DNA of 37,858 nt from a virus: the IMG/VR virus record IMGVR_UViG_3300005340_000058, positions 1 through 37,858 of that record; one strand, given 5' to 3'. Position 1 is the stretch's first letter, and each line of letters begins with the position of its first letter. The notes beneath the pieces are model-generated. The model was not told where the DNA came from. It worked only from the letters and a program-made list of their open reading frames with translations, and did no database searches. A program made the position numbers and the translations under genes. Shown piece by piece: positions 5,535-12,827 of this stretch.

Positions 5535-5684
5535 ATGAATCCCTTTGACCCCTGCGAAACAGAATGCCACTACGGAACGTGTAGCGGCGAAACACTTTGT
5601 GGTGGATGCTGTCGCTGTATTGGCGGCTGTCTTTACGAATCGATCGACAACGACAAAACCGATAGGGAAGAGGGGTATTACTGA
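5535..5684 (+). CDS. Very Cys-rich mini-protein (49 aa)
   Basis: ATG 5535 directly follows the previous stop, with AAGGA 5527-5531 upstream; its TGA overlaps the next ATG (TGATG). There are nine cysteines in 49 residues: C7, C11, C16, C22, C25, C26, C28, C32 with intervening GG motifs (LCGGCCRCIGGC), followed by an acidic tail. Metal binding, zinc or Fe-S, is likely. No known family recognised. Its small size and strong translational coupling suggest an accessory partner of a neighbouring protein. Confidence 0.6.
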   Translation: MNPFDPCETECHYGTCSGETLCGGCCRCIGGCLYESIDNDKTDREEGYY

Positions 5685-5911
5685 TGCTTGAAACCGATAC
5701 CGAACGTCTCTTGCGAATTGTCGGCAATCATTCCGTGATGCTGCACAATTTGCAGGAACAGATTCACTACCTCATGCAGTCTCATTGCAGAGGTGACAAG
5801 ATTGAAGTCTTCGGAGTTCTTTCCATGTTGAATACATGGGTGAATGACTGCAATGAATTGCATGCAGAGGACGCCAAAAAGCTTGCCCTCAACCGCGCAA
5901 AGCAGGACTAA
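5684..5911 (+). CDS. Helical hypothetical protein (75 aa)
   Basis: Start overlaps the previous stop and the stop overlaps the next start (TAATGA). The sequence is mostly helical, with heptad-like hydrophobics (ERLLRIVGNHSVMLHNLQEQ) and a second helix rich in Ala/Leu/Lys at the C terminus. It has only isolated Cys and His residues and no obvious metal site. Probably a small dimeric helical protein; function unknown. Confidence 0.6.
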   Translation: MLETDTERLLRIVGNHSVMLHNLQEQIHYLMQSHCRGDKIEVFGVLSMLNTWVNDCNELHAEDAKKLALNRAKQD

Positions 5912-6192
5912 TGAGACAAAGCCTCACCATTCAGGATAAAATTCGTGTAGCCTGCTATTGTGCGCAAAAGCAGGCAGGGTGGGTGAATAACCCTAACGGG
6001 CCTGGTATGGTATGCTCTCACTGTGGTCACCACTCTAGCTACTTGGTGATCCGCGAATGCGATTGGTGCGGAAATACATTTCATCTCCCAATGTCTAGCC
6101 GGAGATGGAGACCCCCTCAGGTTTACATCGAGGGGGCCGGTATGTGTAATACCGAGTCTTTCTGTTTCGATTGCGAACCCGAAGAAGACTGA
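5911..6192 (+). CDS. Double zinc-ribbon protein (93 aa)
   Basis: The protein has ACYC (about 15-17), CSHCGHH (about 35-41), CDWCG (about 50-54) and a final SFCFDCEPEED, giving at least two pairs of Cys knuckles and probably two zinc ribbons. The central part (GNTFHLPMSSRRWRPPQ) is basic. Zinc-ribbon mini-proteins in phages often act as transcription or host-takeover factors, but no target can be named. A 63-nt gap separates it from the nuclease gene. Confidence 0.65.
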   Translation: MRQSLTIQDKIRVACYCAQKQAGWVNNPNGPGMVCSHCGHHSSYLVIRECDWCGNTFHLPMSSRRWRPPQVYIEGAGMCNTESFCFDCEPEED

Positions 6193-6255
6193 ATCGAAGG
6201 TGGCACTAAGATTCAGTTTTCGGATTGGCCTCTACAATGGAAAAGGTATCTCCTC

Positions 6256-7239
6256 GTGACGGAGAATTCAATTGCCCGTCGGGTAACCGAAGGGCAAATC
6301 TATCCTCAGCTTGGCGTGAGCAATTCCGAAGCTGCGGACGCTTCGACTTGTATGCGTCGGTGGTGGTGGGCGCATCACCCGGAAGTGCATTTGGCACCTC
6401 GGACATTCGGTCCGGCATTGACCAGGGGACTAGTCGGTCATAAAGCGCTGGAGATTTTCTACACCGATTTGAAGGCAGGCGTTGAGTATGACTCCGCCGC
6501 CCAAGGTGCATTGACCCACGTCCTTGGAGAGTCTGGAAAGGCTCTGCAAATGGGCGACTCGGACAAGCTTGAAAATCTCCTACATCTGAACCAATTGCTC
6601 ACGAAGTATTTCGAATACTATCGTGACGATATCAAGTACTGGGAAATCCTAGACGTCGAATCCTTCCATCTTCTGGAGTGGGAGAACACATTCGACGTCT
6701 ATCTTCCCATGCGCTTGGACTTGGTCATCTATTGCACTGATGGCCAATACAAGGGTGAGACGATTCCAGTTGACCACAAGTTCGTCAATGACTTCTGGCA
6801 CAATTGGAAGTTCAGGCTTAATTCCCAGCTCCCTCTTCAGATAAGGGCGTTGCGCGCCACTCGGTTCGCCGGAAAACCCGAGCCTGTAGTTCGTCGCTCC
6901 ATCGTGAATCAAATCCGTACACGCAAGGTGCAAAGTATCGTCATGCCTGAAACTTTCAGGCGGTCATTTATCGACTATGACGATACCATTGCGAGGCAGG
7001 TTTTTGCGAACCATCTGAAGATCGCAAAGCGCGTGTCGGAATTGAAGCGTTTGCCAGCTCGTGAAGCCTTCCAGGTAACCGAAGCTACATGGGGTTCGGC
7101 GAATTGTCAGTTCTGCAATTTCAAGTCGGTATGCATGACGCAACTCGAAGGCGGTAACGTTGATTCAACGGTTGCAGCTGAATTCGAATCGAGTACGTAC
7201 GGCTATCCCTCCAAACACGAACTCCAGTCTGAGCGCTAG
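6256..7239 (+). CDS. Cas4/RecB-like PD-(D/E)XK nuclease with predicted Fe-S cluster (327 aa)
   Basis: The fold signature is GHKALE (about 61-66, first catalytic motif), RLDLVIY (D near 155) and PVDHKF (the D-x-K pair near 173-175). C32 in TCMRRWWW, together with CQFCNFKSVC (C285, C288, C294), reproduces the one-plus-three cysteine Fe-S pattern of Cas4 and AddB nucleases. The length fits the phage members of this family, which act as 5'-3' DNA exonucleases in recombination. GTG 6256 has AAAAGG 9 nt upstream. The following Sak4-like ATPase, SSB-like and resolvase genes make an exonuclease role in annealing-type recombination likely. Confidence 0.85.
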   Translation: MTENSIARRVTEGQIYPQLGVSNSEAADASTCMRRWWWAHHPEVHLAPRTFGPALTRGLVGHKALEIFYTDLKAGVEYDSAAQGALTHVLGESGKALQMGDSDKLENLLHLNQLLTKYFEYYRDDIKYWEILDVESFHLLEWENTFDVYLPMRLDLVIYCTDGQYKGETIPVDHKFVNDFWHNWKFRLNSQLPLQIRALRATRFAGKPEPVVRRSIVNQIRTRKVQSIVMPETFRRSFIDYDDTIARQVFANHLKIAKRVSELKRLPAREAFQVTEATWGSANCQFCNFKSVCMTQLEGGNVDSTVAAEFESSTYGYPSKHELQSER

Positions 7240-7289
7240 GTTCGTTGGACGAATTGATGGACCACCAATCGATTTGAGAGGGGATTCGG

Positions 7290-8063
7290 GTGGGAACTCC
7301 AGTACGGCTAGAACCTAATGCCGTAAAGTTCATCAAATCTCATAGCATCAAAGCTACTGGGAATGGCGTACCTGCGGCACGAAAACTCCTCATCTTTTCA
7401 CAACCCAAGGTCGGAAAGACCGTATTGGGGGCCAGGCTCGGAAAGCACAATTGGCTTGTGACAGATGAGGACGGATTCACATCCCTTACGAATGATTCTG
7501 TTCGCAAGGTAATTGGCCATTGGGATGGCACCACTTTCGAAAAGTGGGTAGACGTCCGAATGGTTCTTCAAGCTGCGGAAGCTAGGCAGATAATCTGTGA
7601 GTGTGGTGAGCCAGTAGACAATGTCATTCTCGACACTGTCTCCGGAATGGTAGCCGAAACATTGCAACAGATTGCAGCCGGTGCGGGCACTCCCAAAACT
7701 GGGCGCGTAGCTCCTGAATCTGCTGGTCGACCTGACTATATGGTGTCGAAGGATCGAATTCTTCCCGTCATGCAGCAGATTGCGCAGATGAGGAATTGCT
7801 CAGTGACGCTCTTGGCTCACACTAAGGGCGGCACCAAAGATGCTCCAAATATTGTACCTGACATTCATGGGGCTGCATATGAAGTGGTCAACAAGTACAT
7901 TTCGTTGCAAGCGTACATGTTCATTGATGAGGGTACGCGAAAACTTCAAGTCGGAGCAATGGGCAACCAGATCGTAACCGGTTCCCGCTACGACTTCCCC
8001 GCGAACATTGTGACAGATGATGAATTTGTCGCACACGTCGAAAAATGGAAGGAGGCGACTTGA
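7290..8063 (+). CDS. Sak4-like RecA-fold ATPase, single-strand annealing protein (257 aa)
   Basis: Core RecA-type ATPase: Walker A SQPKVGKT (37-44), Walker B NVILDTVS (111-118), and a TLLAHTKGG segment (about 173) at the sensor position. Length and order match phage Sak4/AAA_24 proteins, which promote single-strand annealing with an SSB partner. A small CECGEP motif (103-108) is an uncommon addition. GTG 7290 follows GAGAGGGG (7277-7284). It is flanked by the Fe-S nuclease and an SSB/DUF669-like protein, the classic Sak4 neighbourhood. Confidence 0.85.
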   Translation: MGTPVRLEPNAVKFIKSHSIKATGNGVPAARKLLIFSQPKVGKTVLGARLGKHNWLVTDEDGFTSLTNDSVRKVIGHWDGTTFEKWVDVRMVLQAAEARQIICECGEPVDNVILDTVSGMVAETLQQIAAGAGTPKTGRVAPESAGRPDYMVSKDRILPVMQQIAQMRNCSVTLLAHTKGGTKDAPNIVPDIHGAAYEVVNKYISLQAYMFIDEGTRKLQVGAMGNQIVTGSRYDFPANIVTDDEFVAHVEKWKEAT

Positions 8064-8224
8064 GCGATGAAATGACACCGATGGAGGAAATACTCCAGAG
8101 GGTGTCCAACAATCCTGACATTGCAATTCAGGAAGTCATTCTTGACGAACTGAATAGAATGCATCGAAGGATCATAAAGCTTGAGGGTGAAGTGGCAACC
8201 CTGAAGCGCTCAATCAAGAACTGA
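8060..8224 (+). CDS. Small coiled-coil protein, TTG start (54 aa)
   Basis: GGAAGGAGG (8047-8055), the best ribosome site of the early arm, lies 4 nt before TTG 8060, which overlaps the previous stop (TTGA). An in-frame ATG at 8072 is too far from that site. The protein is one long helix with heptads (ILQRVSNNPDIAIQEVILDE, MHRRIIKLEGEVATLKRSIK), so it probably dimerises. It sits between the Sak4 ATPase and the SSB-like gene and may be an accessory of that complex; function inferred from position only. Confidence 0.65.
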   Translation: MSDEMTPMEEILQRVSNNPDIAIQEVILDELNRMHRRIIKLEGEVATLKRSIKN

Positions 8225-8244
8225 GAGAAAGGTCTCTACCTCAA

Positions 8245-8856
8245 ATGGGTATTCTCGGCAATGCTGGAATCACTCCCAACGAGGTCCCCAAGGACCCGTT
8301 CGGATTCGGCAATGACTATCACCCCGTCAAGCTGGTGAATGTCAAGCCGCGCAAGGACTCCGATCAGGAATACGTTGACATTTCGTCCAGCGGAAAGCAG
8401 TTCGGCGGAATGTTCATCTTCCAGGTTCTGGATGAGCGTTGGTCATTTCTCGGCAAGGGGAATGACAGTCAGGTTCCTGGCCAGCTTGGATTCGGCCAGT
8501 GGTGGGCGCTCCCTTCCCCGGAATGGGCGCGAAGTGCCGTTCCTTTCGACTTCAATTCCCCGGACGGCAAGAAGCTTGTTCACGCTTGGGCAAAGCTTGT
8601 CGATGCTATGGGAATTCCCGCCGATGTTGACGCAGACATTCCCGACGTCATCGGCAAGACCTGCCTGGCCAAGATCTACCCGAAGGAAGACGAAAATGGA
8701 TTCTGGCAGTTCCGTGTAGCCGGATTCAAGCCCATTCCGAAGGACGGTTCACCTGAGGGGTTCAACGAATTCACCAAGGAGGGGACGTCGAATCCCGGCC
8801 CTGAAAGTGGCTTGAGCGCAATGGAGCGAGCGCTCCGGGAAGAAACTGGCGAGTAG
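8245..8856 (+). CDS. SSB/DUF669-like recombination partner (203 aa)
   Basis: The protein begins with short Gly-rich segments (GILGNAGIT, PFGFGNDYHPVKLVNVKPR), continues with beta strands (QEYVDISSSGKQFGGMFIFQ), a helical part (HAWAKLVDAMGIPADVDADI) and an IGKTCLAKIYPKEDENGFWQ strand pair. This order is typical of DUF669-type OB-fold proteins that accompany Sak4 in phage recombination modules. The C-terminal tail is acidic/polar (REETGE), as in SSBs, which use it to recruit partners. GAGAAAGG lies 13 nt upstream of ATG 8245, a long spacing. Identity as a single-strand binder is inferred from pattern and context. Confidence 0.6.
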   Translation: MGILGNAGITPNEVPKDPFGFGNDYHPVKLVNVKPRKDSDQEYVDISSSGKQFGGMFIFQVLDERWSFLGKGNDSQVPGQLGFGQWWALPSPEWARSAVPFDFNSPDGKKLVHAWAKLVDAMGIPADVDADIPDVIGKTCLAKIYPKEDENGFWQFRVAGFKPIPKDGSPEGFNEFTKEGTSNPGPESGLSAMERALREETGE

Positions 8857-8867
8857 TAAGTCTTAAA

Positions 8868-8892
8868 GGGGTGGGGTCCAATCCCCCACCCC
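8868..8892 (+). terminator. GC-rich hairpin between genes, terminator-like without U-tract
   Basis: GGGGTGGGG (8868-8876) pairs with CCCCACCCC (8884-8892) across a 7-nt loop just after the SSB-like gene. No T-run follows, so termination would be weak; it may instead protect the upstream mRNA end or pause polymerase. Confidence 0.4.
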
Positions 8893-8927
8893 CTCAAATG
8901 TAGCATCCCAACACGAAAGGCATTCAA

Positions 8928-9224
8928 GTGACACTCATCACCATCACGTACGAGTCCGAGGCTCCCTACACCGAATCGGACGTTAAGTCGATTCTGGATG
9001 AGGTTAAGAATTCCATCGTCGAAATGGACGGCGATGCGGTTTTCGGGTCGTTCAAGATGACGGCTCACACCGAAACCGAAGCGGCGAACGCCAGGATTGA
9101 GGAAGCGGTAACTTTCCTCAGCAAGTGTGACATCCGAGCGCGAATTGAAATTCGTCCGGTAGGGTCTGGTGAGGCAATCACCATGGATCTGGTCGAAGAC
9201 ATTGACGACGAGGACGAGGACTAG
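8928..9224 (+). CDS. Hypothetical acidic protein (98 aa)
   Basis: GTG 8928 follows GAAAGG (8916-8921). The fold looks like alternating strands and helices (MTLITITYESEAPYTESDVK; IEEAVTFLSKCDIRARIEIR) with a strongly acidic tail DLVEDIDDEDED. The acidic tail resembles the tails used by SSB-type proteins to contact partners, but no domain is recognised. It is the last gene before a strong intrinsic terminator, so it closes the recombination cluster. Confidence 0.6.
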   Translation: MTLITITYESEAPYTESDVKSILDEVKNSIVEMDGDAVFGSFKMTAHTETEAANARIEEAVTFLSKCDIRARIEIRPVGSGEAITMDLVEDIDDEDED

Positions 9225-9235
9225 TAGTGGAATTG

Positions 9236-9283
9236 GCCCCCGGCCCCGCCCTATACGGGATCGGGTTCCGGGGGCTTTCTTCA
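9236..9283 (+). terminator. Intrinsic terminator after the recombination cluster
   Basis: GCCCCCGG (9236-9243) pairs with CCGGGGGC (9268-9275), with further G/C pairing inside the loop (CCC 9249-9251 with GGG 9257-9259), followed by TTTCTTCATTT. It lies 12 nt after the stop of the 98-aa gene and upstream of the helicase gene. Confidence 0.7.
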
Positions 9284-9316
9284 TTTCTGGTAAAACGTTC
9301 AATTGCGGGGAGCGTT

Positions 9317-10438
9317 ATGGCTAGTGTACCAAATATCAAATTCTCCATTCCGGATGAAAGCGGTCAGGAATTCTTTGATACTTTGATGCCGACCGAATCG
9401 GAACCCAATCCGATAGTGAAGAAGGTTTCACCGGAGATTGCAGAAAAGGAAACCGAACTCTCCAAATCACTTCCAAAGCGCCGCTTGCGGAATTTCATGG
9501 AAGTGTACGAATCAACAGAGAAGCTGAATTTCCTCATTCCTGATGTGCTGCCCGATCATGGCATCGTGTTCTTCGGTGGAATTTCAGCCACAGGGAAAAC
9601 GATTCTTGCTATTCAGGTTCTAGTGAATCTGATCATGAATCGCCCTACCATGACTTGGTTTCCGGAAGAAAACCTGCCGCCATTGACGGGCCTCTTCTTG
9701 TCGCTTGAAATGTCTGGGCCTGAAGTCCAGTTGCGAATCAAGCACATGTATCCTCAATTGACCGATGAAGAAATCAAAATTCTCCAAGAGCGCCTTATCA
9801 TCTATTCCGAGCCTGAAGGGCTGAGGCTCTGGGAAGATGACCATGGAGCTGATTTGGTGAAAATGATTGCTAGGTCAAAAGCCAATGTAGTGCTCATTGA
9901 TAGTGCGTCAGTTTCACTCGGTGAGGATTTGACCAATCAGGCTCAGGTCAATAAGTCCCTTGAAGCGCTCGAATCAATTCGAGTCAGAATGAAGGTGTGC
10001 TTTATTGTAGTCGCTCACGTGAGAAAGCCACCAAATGGGGAAAGTACCAATGTGGAGAATGTCTCCATCAATGACCTATTTGGCGGCGTAGCTGTAGCTA
10101 ATCACGCATCGGCTATTTTCCTTCTCTACGAAGACGAAAAGTCTAGGCGCGAGGCTATTAGGAATGGCAATGGTCACGAGGTTGAAAAACTCGTTCACAT
10201 CGTCAATTCGAAGACTCGATTTGGTGCAGCTAATGCAGCCTTCAAAGCGAAGCTTCCTTCGCTCGAAATGACAAAGAAGGGCAGCCCGCTTCAATTCCGG
10301 CGAGATGTGCACGTACTGGCGCCATTGACGACGTCTCAGAAGAAACAAATCTCAGCGCGGTCGGATGGGACAACGATTGCACCAGAACTCAAGGGCCTAG
10401 ACTTCAGTGAATTCCTTGGAGATGAGGATGAAATCTAA
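9317..10438 (+). CDS. RepA/DnaB-like hexameric helicase, AAA_25 type (373 aa)
   Basis: Walker A GGISATGKT (about 87-95), Walker B VVLIDSAS (about 191-198) and IVVAHVRKP (about 231-239) define a RecA-fold helicase close to RSF1010 RepA and phage AAA_25 proteins. About 70 N-terminal residues are charged linker. No primase domain is present. ATG 9317 is chosen for the GGGGAG ribosome site 4 nt upstream; the open frame continues back through the terminator, which would be an unlikely N terminus. It probably unwinds DNA at the fork or assists host DnaB. The last codon overlaps the next ATG (TAATG). Confidence 0.8.
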   Translation: MASVPNIKFSIPDESGQEFFDTLMPTESEPNPIVKKVSPEIAEKETELSKSLPKRRLRNFMEVYESTEKLNFLIPDVLPDHGIVFFGGISATGKTILAIQVLVNLIMNRPTMTWFPEENLPPLTGLFLSLEMSGPEVQLRIKHMYPQLTDEEIKILQERLIIYSEPEGLRLWEDDHGADLVKMIARSKANVVLIDSASVSLGEDLTNQAQVNKSLEALESIRVRMKVCFIVVAHVRKPPNGESTNVENVSINDLFGGVAVANHASAIFLLYEDEKSRREAIRNGNGHEVEKLVHIVNSKTRFGAANAAFKAKLPSLEMTKKGSPLQFRRDVHVLAPLTTSQKKQISARSDGTTIAPELKGLDFSEFLGDEDEI

Positions 10439-10677
10439 TGCCATCGGTCACAGAGGAGGAATGGGAGGATGAAAAAATGGTATGGCTAGCTCCGAAAGAA
10501 ATCCTCGCCATTGTGATGCTGGTCAACGAATGTCAGCGTCATGCTCCAGATGAATTCTCCATCAACTCCGAGCTTCTTAAAAGGCTTGGGGGAGTGAAGA
10601 GAAAGCTTTGGCTAGAAATCGAAGACATGATGCGTCCCGACGAAATCGAAAGGTCCGACATTGATCCTGGCATTTGA
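10438..10677 (+). CDS. Hypothetical helical protein (79 aa)
   Basis: ATG 10438 overlaps the helicase stop; its own end overlaps the resolvase start by 17 nt. The sequence is acidic and helical (TEEEWEDEKMVWLAPKEILA, ELLKRLGGVKRKLWLEIEDM). Its position between helicase and resolvase suggests a partner of one of them, but no family is recognised. The translational coupling makes it likely to be real. Confidence 0.6.
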   Translation: MPSVTEEEWEDEKMVWLAPKEILAIVMLVNECQRHAPDEFSINSELLKRLGGVKRKLWLEIEDMMRPDEIERSDIDPGI

Positions 10678-11161
10678 CCCCGGAGACGTTCGCGTAGGAT
10701 TTGCCATGGCAGCCTATTCGAAAGAACGTCGAAAGCTTGACCTCAAGATCTGCACAATCATCGCAGCGGATCAGCTCTACAGCTATTTGGGGATGGCTGA
10801 AACAATGCTCCCCGAAGAAGGAACTCACACATTCGTTGTTGAGAACTTTCGGAACGATCAGCTCACACGTAATCGTCAGGGCAAGTCAGTGTCCATGTTC
10901 CAGTGGAACGAAATGTTGACAAGCCAGATGATTGGAGCGCTCAAGTATGCAGCGTTCCGCATGAATGACTCGCCAGTCATTCTTCAGGAGCCCGGAGTCG
11001 TTCTGTCAAATGCGAAGCGATGGGCACCGTTCAAATGGCCCAAGGGCCACCTCTCGGATGACAAATCAGCCTATTGTCATTTGGCATTCTATGCAATGAA
11101 TGCAGGGCTGATTGACACTGTCGACGATATCCTCCAGAACGGACAGGAGAAAATGTGGTGA
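10661..11161 (+). CDS. RuvC-like Holliday junction resolvase (166 aa)
   Basis: RNase-H-fold resolvase: strand 1 ILAFDPGDVRVGFA with D6, second acid in FVVENF (E61), and a C-terminal SDDKSAYCHLAFY with D133/D134 and H140, the expected acid set of phage RuvC-like enzymes. Length (about 160) fits. TTG 10661 is selected by GAAAGG 7 nt upstream (10648-10653). It would cleave branched intermediates made by the recombination module or during packaging. The C terminus overlaps the next gene. Confidence 0.8.
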   Translation: MILAFDPGDVRVGFAMAAYSKERRKLDLKICTIIAADQLYSYLGMAETMLPEEGTHTFVVENFRNDQLTRNRQGKSVSMFQWNEMLTSQMIGALKYAAFRMNDSPVILQEPGVVLSNAKRWAPFKWPKGHLSDDKSAYCHLAFYAMNAGLIDTVDDILQNGQEKMW

Positions 11162-11493
11162 AAAGGCGTCTAGTTGGAACGACTGCCGATATAGCCACCA
11201 CTGCACTCACGTGGCCAAATGAAGTACAACTCATCATCTTCGGATTCTTCGAGTACCTTTCAATGGCAAGGTCACAAGATGAATTCAAAGCAGAAGCTGA
11301 AATCCCGGATGATGCGCCATCCATCGTCAAGAACTGTCTGGCTGACAAGCTAGGTAAATGCTACAGGTCAGTCACCAAAGCCTTCGACGGAAATTACATC
11401 CTCTTCGATTGGTATGAGTCGAATGATGGAACCAAGGTGATTTTCTGGCGTATCGAATGGCCCAGACCAAAGGGTTCATTTGAATTCAAGTAG
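11155..11493 (+). CDS. Hypothetical protein (112 aa), last gene of the + strand arm
   Basis: AGGAGA (11145-11150) precedes two adjacent GTG codons at 11155 and 11158; either could start translation. The protein has an N-terminal basic segment (VKRRLVG), a hydrophobic helix (WPNEVQLIIFGFFEYLS) and a C-terminal beta part rich in Trp/Phe (GNYILFDWYESNDGTKVIFW). No recognised domain. It ends 2 nt before a strong bidirectional terminator. Confidence 0.65.
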   Translation: MVKRRLVGTTADIATTALTWPNEVQLIIFGFFEYLSMARSQDEFKAEAEIPDDAPSIVKNCLADKLGKCYRSVTKAFDGNYILFDWYESNDGTKVIFWRIEWPRPKGSFEFK

Positions 11494-11494
11494 C

Positions 11495-11530
11495 AAAAAG
11501 CCCGTCCCTACATTCAGGGACGGGCTTTTT
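11495..11530. terminator. Bidirectional intrinsic terminator between convergent arms
   Basis: AAAAAGCCCGTCCCT (11495-11509) pairs with AGGGACGGGCTTTTT (11516-11530): 15 bp, 6-nt loop, with an A-run on one side and a T-run on the other, so it can stop transcription from both directions. It lies between the last + strand gene (ends 11493) and the last - strand gene (ends 11534). Confidence 0.95.
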
Positions 11531-11533
11531 GCG

Positions 11534-11920
11534 TTATCCAGCCTGTTCAAAAATGTACTCATCTACATCAGGGGCGTCATTTTCTCCATACAATGCAGAG
11601 TATCGGCCATCGTCAGCTTTGAACGCACGCATTTCGTTACGCTCACCTTGACTGAAAAGCCTATCCCTACTCCCTTTGTTGGTGCCCCCCCAAATGCCCC
11701 AAGCATTATGGAGAAGGGCGAATTCTTTGCAGATGTTTCGCACAATACACCCCCCACAGAAATCTTCGGCAGTCTTCCCCTCAAACCCTTCGGCTTCTTT
11801 GAAATTGTTATTGAGTCGCTCATCGGGGAAGAAAATATACGAAGGAACGCCATTACAAGCGGCGCTTCTCTGCCACAAGAATTGCTCAATGTCTGCGCTC
11901 ATGGCTTGATTGTCAACCAT
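11534..11920 (-). CDS. WhiB-family Fe-S transcription regulator (128 aa)
   Basis: The cysteines C22, C55, C58 and C64 (AACNG ... CGGCIVRNIC) and the GIWGG turn (75-79) are the hallmarks of WhiB proteins, [4Fe-4S] regulators restricted to Actinobacteria and their phages. FFPDE after C22 also fits. It lacks the very basic C-terminal AT-hook tail seen in some members, ending instead acidic (DDGRY...DEYIFEQAG). In mycobacteriophage TM4 a WhiB homologue represses host whiB2 and causes superinfection exclusion; a similar role here is inference. An in-frame ATG at 11902 is an alternative start. It is the last gene of the late arm. Confidence 0.9.
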   Translation of the reverse strand: MVDNQAMSADIEQFLWQRSAACNGVPSYIFFPDERLNNNFKEAEGFEGKTAEDFCGGCIVRNICKEFALLHNAWGIWGGTNKGSRDRLFSQGERNEMRAFKADDGRYSALYGENDAPDVDEYIFEQAG

Positions 11921-12037
11921 CGGTCAACCACGGGGCCTTCACGACACCCCCATGAGTAGTACAAAAGGGTTACGATTTTCACTCTAACGGACTAGTTTTG
12001 ATGGGTCGTCAGGTAGTGAAAGGGGGCGCATATAGGA

Positions 12038-12217
12038 CTATCGACCCAACCAGCCGAGCACTAGACCGACGAGAACCGGACACGCAAGACCCGTGATGAC
12101 CAAATGTTTTAGTGAGGCAATTCCACTTTGGATTTCATTCAGCTCTCTCCTTAATTGTCTCAGAACGATTCCAACTTCTCGAATCGTCTTAGGGTCATCT
12201 TCAGGAAAGGTGGTCAT
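12038..12217 (-). CDS. Coiled-coil plus membrane anchor protein, holin candidate (59 aa)
   Basis: Reading the - strand from ATG 12217 gives MTTFPEDDPKTIREVGIVLR, a heptad helix (QLRRELNEIQSGIASLKH) and a C-terminal membrane segment (LVITGLACPVLVGLVLGWLG). This layout, an acidic/helical cytoplasmic part followed by one membrane helix, is that of XhlA-type and other small lysis-associated phage proteins. It starts 3 nt after the transglycosylase stop, and AGGA lies about 12 nt upstream. Since the amidase (34665) needs a membrane release step, this is the best holin candidate in the window; inferred, not proven. Confidence 0.65.
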   Translation of the reverse strand: MTTFPEDDPKTIREVGIVLRQLRRELNEIQSGIASLKHLVITGLACPVLVGLVLGWLGR

Positions 12218-12220
12218 AAT

Positions 12221-12805
12221 TTATTTAGTCCTGTTCAATACGGACATGATATAATCGTACATTGAGGGATATCCGTTTTGAGGTTTCTGACTGTGCATAT
12301 TTTTGTATCCCCAATCACCACCGTACCATGTTGCAGCCGCTCCAGCCATTCCACGGGTCTTCATGTATTGGCCCAATTTGTAGCGTGCAATAGCATCCTG
12401 AATTCCAGGATTCGACATAAATTCGTTGTATGAAACATCACGCCCCAATGCTTCACGGTCCCATCCGCCAGGACCTTCGAAATTGGAGCGTAGGATTTGG
12501 TAAGCTCCTGAGGCGCCGGACGGATTGGTGGCACCGTAGTTGCCTCCACTCTCCTGCCCCTTGATAGCCCTCATGAGACGCCCCAGGTCGCCCGGAACGT
12601 CCCCTGTACCTGCGGTAACACCCCCACCGGCACTAGAGCCCCCGGGCAGTCCAGCGAAGCCCGAGAGGGCCGTCTGAGGCTTCGGTGCCGGAAGTTTCAT
12701 CGGCACATTGTAATTACCGCGAGACCCGATTCGGGATAGTCCCGAAAGCAGGCTATCCAATTCAACCCCACCGACTGTGGGGTTGGAAACAAAATTCACT
12801 GCCAT
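12221..12805 (-). CDS. Virion-associated lytic transglycosylase-like (194 aa)
   Basis: The C-terminal half is an SLT/lysozyme-like domain: LMRAIKGQESGGNY with catalytic E85, then PSGASGAYQILRSNF and AAATWYGGDWGY, matching the conserved E-S-x-G and GxYQ blocks of phage transglycosylases. The first 70 residues are a Gly/Pro-rich linker. ATG 12805 is chosen for GGAAAGGA 7 nt upstream; the frame runs on to 12913, but that would overlap the NlpC/P60 gene and mimic a false signal peptide. With the neighbouring NlpC/P60 and the giant protein it probably belongs to the ejection machinery that cuts the wall during DNA entry. Confidence 0.85.
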   Translation of the reverse strand: MAVNFVSNPTVGGVELDSLLSGLSRIGSRGNYNVPMKLPAPKPQTALSGFAGLPGGSSAGGGVTAGTGDVPGDLGRLMRAIKGQESGGNYGATNPSGASGAYQILRSNFEGPGGWDREALGRDVSYNEFMSNPGIQDAIARYKLGQYMKTRGMAGAAATWYGGDWGYKNMHSQKPQNGYPSMYDYIMSVLNRTK

Positions 12806-12827
12806 CGGTAAATCCTTTCCCGCGGGA

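Noticed and set aside
11899-11982. A 28-codon GTG frame whose stop overlaps an internal ATG of the WhiB gene
   Set aside because: No ribosome site and no recognisable features; the overlap may be chance.
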